From Candidatus Kapaibacterium sp. (GTDB taxonomy: Bacteria; Bacteroidota; Ignavibacteria; Kapaibacteriales; JAEUSM01), in assembly GCA_016788785.1 (NCBI GenBank), contig JAEUSM010000017.1, positions 429,365-493,364 on the forward strand: DNA of 64,000 nt. The letters are read 5' to 3'. Positions 58,889 to 64,000 of this stretch are shown one piece after another (position 1 is the first letter of the stretch; every line of letters begins with the position of its first letter). A program made the position numbers and the translations under genes. The notes beneath the pieces were generated by a model. The model was given only the letters and a program-made list of their open reading frames with translations. It was not told the DNA's origin and made no database searches.

Positions 58889-60958
58889 ATGCAACCACCC
58901 ATAGCAAAAAAAATTCCTACAATACTTGAAAAACACAATCACACTAGAATAGATAATTACTTTTGGATGAATCAACGTGATGAAGAAGATGTTTTACAGT
59001 ATTTATATCAAGAGCAAAACTATTCAAATTCGTACTTTGAACACATTCAACCGAGTACTGAGCAGATTTTTTCCGAATTCGAAGAACGGATTGTCAAATC
59101 CAGACAAACTACTCCATATCTCGATAATGAATTTTATTATTATTATTCCTATACAGAAGAATCTGAGTATGCAGTAGTATATAGATCAACTAATTCAATA
59201 ATACAGTTAGATTCTGATGAAGTAATTTTAGATATTCAACAACTTTCTTATGGAAATTCCTATTGTTCCGTTGGTAGAATTGTTGTTAGTCCAAATAACA
59301 ACATTGTTGCATATACTTTAGATACCATTGGAAGAAGAAGATATGATTTGTTTTACAGGAATCTACAAACAAACGAAACAACTGCGGTTAATCTTCCTCA
59401 TAAAACAAGTGCAAATATCATTTGGTCAACCGACAATGAGACAATAATCTATGTTGTTGCTGATCCAAATACCTTACGTTCTTTTCAAGTGTGGACTTAT
59501 AATATTTATACAAATGTATCTTCGCTCTTATTTGAAGAAATAGATCCTACTTACAGAATATCTATCTATTCGACAAGCTACAAATCCGTCGTTTTTATTG
59601 CCTCTGTGAGTACACTAACAACCGAAATTCGAGTTTGTAACATTCACAATCCTGTGAATTCTCAAGTAGTCATACCAAAATCTGAAGGTGTAGAATACTT
59701 CCTTTATGATACGCACCTTGGGTACTTTATCTATACAAACTACCAAGCAAAAAATTTTCGATTGTTATTACTTGAATGTTCTAACAATGAATTTCCCATT
59801 CTTTCGAAAATTCATGAACTAAATAACTTAAAAGAGATTATTCCACACAATGAATTTGTAAAATTAGAACATGTTCATTTTTTCAAAACTTTTTACATTT
59901 ATCAACAACGTTCCAATGGTACTGAACTCCTTTTTTTCAGTAAATATGGTGATGGAAGTCCAGAAAGTGTTGTTATACCAGAAAAAGAATATTCAATTTC
60001 TCCTTCATATAATGAGGAATATACTTCAACAAAGTATCGTTTTAGCTTAACAACATTACGCACTCCATATTCTGTATTTGATTTTGATAGCATTACACAG
60101 GAATCTATTTGTATCAAAGAAGAACCTTTAGCCATTTCCTACAATAAAGATGATTACGAAACCTACCGAGTTTATGCAACAGCAAAAGATAATTCCAAAA
60201 TAGCTATTTCCATAGTTCATAGAAAAGATGCAAAACTCGATGGTTCAGCTCCGTTGTTACTGTATGGATATGGTTCCTATGGAATAACAATTGACCCAAG
60301 TTTTTCCTCTGAAAGATTGTCTTTATTAGATAGAGGTTTTATCTATGCTATTGCTCATATTCGAGGTGAACAGTTTTTTGGACGACAATGGTATGAAGAT
60401 GGAAAACTTCTTAATAAAATGAATACATTCACAGATTTCATTGCCTGTGCAGAGGAATTGATTGCTAAAAAATATACCTCCGCTTCCAAATTAGTGGCGA
60501 TGGGTGGTTCTGCAGGTGGGTTGTTGATGGGGGCGATTTCCAATTTACGTCCTGACTTGTTTGCTGGAATTGTAACATTAGTGCCATTTGTCGATGTCGT
60601 TTCGACGATGTTAGATGACTCAATTCCTTTGACTACGGCTGAATACGATGAATGGGGAAATCCTAATGACAAAGAATATTATGATTATATGTTGTCTTAT
60701 TCTCCCTATGATAATATCAAAGCACAAAATTATCCGCCAATGTTGGTCGTTACAGGATATCATGATTCGCAAGTGCAATATTGGGAACCAGCGAAATATG
60801 TGGCAAAACTACGTGAACTCAAAACCGACAAAAATCCATTACTCTTTCAGATTAATTTTGAAGCTGGTCATGGAGGAGCTTCAGGTCGCTTTTCATCGCT
60901 GAAAGAAGTTGCTAGAAACTTTGCATTTATTCTCAATTGTGTTGAAAAAACTGTTTAG
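58889..60958 (+). CDS. Prolyl oligopeptidase family protease (oligopeptidase B-like)
   Basis: This 689-residue serine peptidase of family S9A cleaves short peptides after basic residues or proline. The N-terminal seven-bladed propeller spans about residues 70-400. The catalytic alpha/beta domain has YGYGSYGITIDPSF, then HIRGEQFFGRQWYEDG, the nucleophile in AMGGSAGGLLMGA near residue 540, the acid in VVTGYHDSQVQYWEPAKYV near 626, and His in FEAGHGGASGRF near 661. All three catalytic residues are intact. There is no signal peptide, so it is probably cytosolic. Its TAG shares bases with the convergent mutS TAA at 60955-60958. Confidence 0.94.
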   Translation: MQPPIAKKIPTILEKHNHTRIDNYFWMNQRDEEDVLQYLYQEQNYSNSYFEHIQPSTEQIFSEFEERIVKSRQTTPYLDNEFYYYYSYTEESEYAVVYRSTNSIIQLDSDEVILDIQQLSYGNSYCSVGRIVVSPNNNIVAYTLDTIGRRRYDLFYRNLQTNETTAVNLPHKTSANIIWSTDNETIIYVVADPNTLRSFQVWTYNIYTNVSSLLFEEIDPTYRISIYSTSYKSVVFIASVSTLTTEIRVCNIHNPVNSQVVIPKSEGVEYFLYDTHLGYFIYTNYQAKNFRLLLLECSNNEFPILSKIHELNNLKEIIPHNEFVKLEHVHFFKTFYIYQQRSNGTELLFFSKYGDGSPESVVIPEKEYSISPSYNEEYTSTKYRFSLTTLRTPYSVFDFDSITQESICIKEEPLAISYNKDDYETYRVYATAKDNSKIAISIVHRKDAKLDGSAPLLLYGYGSYGITIDPSFSSERLSLLDRGFIYAIAHIRGEQFFGRQWYEDGKLLNKMNTFTDFIACAEELIAKKYTSASKLVAMGGSAGGLLMGAISNLRPDLFAGIVTLVPFVDVVSTMLDDSIPLTTAEYDEWGNPNDKEYYDYMLSYSPYDNIKAQNYPPMLVVTGYHDSQVQYWEPAKYVAKLRELKTDKNPLLFQINFEAGHGGASGRFSSLKEVARNFAFILNCVEKTV

Positions 60959-63567
60959 TTTTTGTTTGCTTGTTTGATTAGGTCTTGCAATATCGAAAAA
61001 GCTTCAATTGGCGTCATAGCATTTAAGTCAATAGAACGTAACTTCGTTCTGAGTTCATCATCTTTAAATTCAAAGATACTCAATTGGTCTTTTGCACCTT
61101 TTTTGGTATTTTTAGTTGATGGAGTTTCATCGGACTGTGCTTTTGTTTGCTCCAAACGTTGCAATAATTCATTTGCTCGTTGCAAAACAATTGTAGGTAA
61201 TCCTGCCATTTGTGCTACGTGAATCCCAAATGAATGGTCGGAAGTTCCTTCCACCACTTTATGTGAAAACAATATGGACGATTCCACCTCTTGTACTTCT
61301 ACTTTATAGTTCTTCATTCTCTTCCACAAAGTAGGAAGTTCTGTCAATTCGTGATAATGTGTTGCAAATAACGTCTTTGCTCCAATTCGTTCGTGAATAT
61401 ATTCTGCAATCGACCAAGCAATCGAAATTCCGTCAAATGTCGCTGTACCACGACCAACTTCATCTAAAAGAATTAACGATTTTTTTGTAGCATTGGCAAG
61501 AATTGTCGATGCCTCTTGCATCTCCACCAAAAAAGTACTTTCTCCTGCTGCAACATTGTCCTGTGCTCCCACACGTGTGAAAATCCTATCAACAACACCA
61601 ATAGTTGCTGAAGTTGCAGGAACAAATGACCCAATATGCGAAAGCAATACACATAAACCAACCTGACGCAGATAACAAGATTTACCAGACATATTCGGAC
61701 CAGTAATCAAATGAATCTCTTCTACAGAAGGAACAAATTTCGTCGTATTCGGTACAAAACGAACACCAACTGGTAGCAATGTCTCCACCACCGGATGTCT
61801 GCCATTTATTATTTCTAACTCTTCACCTTCTGTCATTACTGGCTCGACATAATTTTGAGATTCAGCCAACTCTGCAAATCCTTGGTAGCAATCTAAAATT
61901 GAAAGTAAATAAGCAGTAGTTTGCAATTCCATCGTGAAGCCAACAAAATGATTTCGGATTGTTTCGAAAAGCTGATTAGAAATTGAAGAAAATTGAAATT
62001 CTGCGTTTGTGATCGTTGATTCCAATGACTGTAGCTCATCAGTGGTAAAGCGTTCTGCATTCGTAAGTGTTTGCTTTCGAATAAAATATTCAGGGTTTTT
62101 GCCCTTGTGAGCATTCGATATTTCAATATAATAACCAAAAACACTCGTTACACCAACCTTCAGCGTTGAAATACCCGTTTCAATTCGTAAACGTTGCTGA
62201 TAATCCGCAATCCAATTTTTGCCAGAGTACAAAGCCTCCTCAGCTTTGTCCAATTCTGCAGAATATCCTTCTCGAAAGACTGGTCCATTCCCCAAAACTG
62301 CTGCAGGTTCTTCAACAAATGCCTCTGCAAGTAATTGGTGCAACTTGTCCAAATTGGGCATTGCGATAAGTATTTCCGTAAATGGTTTAGAGGAAAAATT
62401 CTCCAACATCGTTCGTATTGCTGGAATAACGCCCAAAGTAGACCGAAGTGAAGTAAAATCTCTCGGTGTAACCCTTCCAGTACATATTTTCGTTACGATT
62501 CGTTCAATATCCCCAACCTCATTCAAATACCCTTGCAACGATTTTCGTTGTTGGTAATCCTCTTTGAGTAATCGAACGCAATGAAGTCGTTTTTGTATTT
62601 GTTCTAAAGAACGTAACGGTCGAGTTACCCATTTTTTGAGCAACCTTGCACCCATAGCCGTATTCGTTTTGTCTATAACAGTAAACAAGGAAGAATCTCG
62701 TTCATTCGAATGCATTGAAAAGAGAATTTCCAAATTCCGTCGCGTTGATGCGTCCAAAACCATATAACTATCTGGTTGCAACGACGTAATCGAAGTGAAT
62801 TGCAACGGAATTCGTTGTTGCGTTTGTTCTATATAATGAAGCAATGCTCCTGCTGAAACAATCGCAGTAGGTTGATGTTCCAACCCAAAACTTTTCACCG
62901 AACGAGTTTGAAACATCTTAGCAATTTGTTCCTTACCAAACTCTACACCAAAATACCAATCTTCTAACCTTGTCAAAAGTGGTTTCGAACTCAGTGTAGT
63001 AATTTGTGTTTCAAACGATGCTTTTTGTTGTTTGCTCACGACAACTTCCGACGGTGCCAATGACTCTAAAACAGGAAGTAAGGAATCTTTATTAACTTCT
63101 GAAGCATAGAACTCACCGGTTGTTATATCTCCACACGCAATTCCTACAGTTGTAGAATCATTCGAAAGAAATATACCAACAACATAATTGTTCTTTCTCG
63201 AATCCAACAATCTATCATACAATGCCACACCTGGAGTAACAATTTCCACAACACCGCGTTTGACAATGCCCTTCGCCTGTTTAGGATCTTCCAATTGTTC
63301 GCACACAGCAACTCTATACCCAGCACGAACAAGTTTCGGTAAATACACATCAAGTTGATGATGTGGGAATCCAGCCAAAGGAATGTCTCCAGCAGCTCCG
63401 TTATTTCGTTTTGTCAACGTAATACCACACACCTTTGCCGTAACAACAGCATCATCAGCAAAAGTTTCATAAAAATCTCCCAAACGAAAAAGCAAAACAG
63501 CATCAGGATGTTTCGCTTTCACGCTTCCATATTGTTTCATCAAAGGAGTTTCTTTTTGTGTTGACAT
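60955..63567 (-). CDS. mutS: DNA mismatch repair protein MutS
   Basis: MutS recognises mismatches and starts repair. From the ATG at 63567 the protein has 870 residues; an upstream in-frame start would add 15 hydrophobic residues foreign to the family. The mismatch-reading motif is FRLGDFYETFADDAV at residues 26-40. The ATPase domain shows ITGPNMSGKSCYLRQ (Walker A), LLDEVGRGTATFDGISIAW (Walker B and signature) and FATHYHELTELP. The lever and clamp domains lie between. The C-terminal end contains KKGAKDQLSIFEF, a usual beta-clamp-type tail. Slippage rates at repeats such as that in the 24 kb subtilase would depend on this gene's activity. Confidence 0.97.
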   Translation of the reverse strand: MSTQKETPLMKQYGSVKAKHPDAVLLFRLGDFYETFADDAVVTAKVCGITLTKRNNGAAGDIPLAGFPHHQLDVYLPKLVRAGYRVAVCEQLEDPKQAKGIVKRGVVEIVTPGVALYDRLLDSRKNNYVVGIFLSNDSTTVGIACGDITTGEFYASEVNKDSLLPVLESLAPSEVVVSKQQKASFETQITTLSSKPLLTRLEDWYFGVEFGKEQIAKMFQTRSVKSFGLEHQPTAIVSAGALLHYIEQTQQRIPLQFTSITSLQPDSYMVLDASTRRNLEILFSMHSNERDSSLFTVIDKTNTAMGARLLKKWVTRPLRSLEQIQKRLHCVRLLKEDYQQRKSLQGYLNEVGDIERIVTKICTGRVTPRDFTSLRSTLGVIPAIRTMLENFSSKPFTEILIAMPNLDKLHQLLAEAFVEEPAAVLGNGPVFREGYSAELDKAEEALYSGKNWIADYQQRLRIETGISTLKVGVTSVFGYYIEISNAHKGKNPEYFIRKQTLTNAERFTTDELQSLESTITNAEFQFSSISNQLFETIRNHFVGFTMELQTTAYLLSILDCYQGFAELAESQNYVEPVMTEGEELEIINGRHPVVETLLPVGVRFVPNTTKFVPSVEEIHLITGPNMSGKSCYLRQVGLCVLLSHIGSFVPATSATIGVVDRIFTRVGAQDNVAAGESTFLVEMQEASTILANATKKSLILLDEVGRGTATFDGISIAWSIAEYIHERIGAKTLFATHYHELTELPTLWKRMKNYKVEVQEVESSILFSHKVVEGTSDHSFGIHVAQMAGLPTIVLQRANELLQRLEQTKAQSDETPSTKNTKKGAKDQLSIFEFKDDELRTKLRSIDLNAMTPIEAFSILQDLIKQANKN

Positions 63568-64000
63568 TATATATAAGAATAGAATTACAAATTGACCTAC
63601 AAATATACTCAATAATTAGAAAAGGAGGGGAGACTTTTGAAAAGATAGTAGTAATTGAAAGAAAGTACAAAATATATTTAACAAATTAAAAATCATTCCA
63701 AAAATAGGAAAATGGGGAAGTATGAATTGGATTTTATCATTTCGAAATAGTGAATTTCTACCGCAGCAGAAAAAAAAGGTATTCAGGTATTGCGATATAA
63801 GAAAAAAGTGGTATATTTGTAAGCTATACACGAGTATGGCTACCGCAAACGGGGGTTTGAAAAAACTGAAGAGAGTGGTAAGAAAGTAACAGATGAGGCG
63901 GTACTATCAAATGGCAGAGAAGTAGTAAGAGCAGGGAATGAAAAAATTTCTTGTTTTTTTTTCGCTAAAATTTGGTGGAATGAAAAAAAAGCCGTAAGTT
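63568..64000. other. Unassigned region at right edge, upstream of mutS
   Basis: These 433 bases hold no supported protein gene. A TATATTTG on the minus strand (63600-63607) is a candidate -7 box for mutS, without a clear partner element. On the plus strand a better promoter lies at 63790-63819, followed by a purine-rich stretch with a TACCGC/GCGGTA pair (about 63841 and 63898) and a T-run near 63950-63961. The window ends before the feature can be identified. Confidence 0.45.
63790..63819 (+). promoter_or_regulatory. Bacteroidota-type promoter reading rightward
   Basis: TTG at 63790-63792 and TATATTTG at 63812-63819 are separated by exactly 19 bases, matching the TTG / TAnnTTTG form of Bacteroidota housekeeping promoters. 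The predicted start is near 63825. No coding sequence of reasonable length follows before the window ends. Confidence 0.55.

Noticed and set aside
63616..63831. 71-codon minus-strand open frame upstream of mutS
   Set aside because: Composition is what AT-rich non-coding DNA yields; there is no ribosome-binding site or family resemblance, and it overlaps the best promoter in the window.
63843..63896. 17-codon open frame MATANGGLKKLKRVVRK
   Set aside because: Too short, with no ribosome-binding site; retained only as part of the unassigned right-edge region.
1..64000. tRNA, rRNA, tmRNA or known riboswitch
   Set aside because: I looked for the usual TPsiC-loop, CCA-end and riboswitch core patterns in the intergenic regions and saw none that I could support; a covariance-model scan would be decisive.

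Overview
The window is AT-rich, densely coding chromosome from a bacterium of the Bacteroidota/Chlorobi (FCB) superphylum. Three genes or gene ends carry type IX secretion (T9SS) C-terminal sorting domains, several envelope proteins are typical of that group, and one promoter-like site at the right edge has the Bacteroidota form (TTG, 19 bases, TATATTTG). Flagellar genes beside T9SS cargo, plus a MqnA-like protein of the futalosine menaquinone route, point to an Ignavibacteria- or Kapabacteria-like lineage rather than classical Bacteroidia. This placement is inference. I saw no rRNA, tRNA, CRISPR array, transposase or prophage gene. Layout from left to right. 1-2.1 kb: MqnA-like protein, YjbQ, and a lone sugar-ABC permease. 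2.1-9.9 kb: a tight minus-strand run of eight genes (MFS exporter, coaBC, a TetR regulator, murG, Sua5, HPr, hutI and a degenerate PP2C-like protein). 10.1-13.8 kb: a previously uncalled 59-residue membrane peptide, a YitT protein, a MarR regulator and an OmpR-type two-component pair. 13.9-16.9 kb: a large metallopeptidase/beta-propeller/beta-barrel protein. 17.1-20.9 kb: ugd followed by fliL-fliM-fliN-fliO. 20.9-23.6 kb: a K+ channel, a SprA-related protein and ParB. 23.6-28.2 kb: an accessory island holding a secreted subtilase and a lipoprotein, flanked by inverted GC-rich repeats. 28.2-34.8 kb: folB, folK, dnaG, then a Ser/Thr phosphatase, a Ser/Thr kinase and a YbbR protein. 34.9-40.5 kb: T9SS and DUF1573 secreted proteins, mreD, mreC and ftsH. 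40.9-46.9 kb: an unusually extended tilS, dusB, an alkyladenine glycosylase, mreB and a hydrolase. 47-64 kb: a DegT aminotransferase, a repeat island, lysA, a Ca2+/H+ exchanger, a hybrid histidine kinase with a damaged receiver, an M24 peptidase, a TPR protein, a PAS/GAF response regulator, an S9 peptidase and mutS. How genes work together: MurG, MreB, MreC and MreD serve wall growth. FliL/M/N/O belong to the flagellar base and switch. The kinase and phosphatase genes form a phosphorylation pair. FolB and FolK catalyse consecutive folate steps. The most unusual locus is the subtilase at 24.2 kb. An 8-base tandem repeat lies between its ribosome-binding site/start codon and the hydrophobic core of its signal peptide. 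Gain or loss of one repeat would put stop codons in frame, so this looks like a phase-variable (contingency) gene for a secreted protease. Three intergenic islands also carry families of perfect palindromes whose outer arms are conserved (GTAGAGAC...) while the inner arms differ but still pair.
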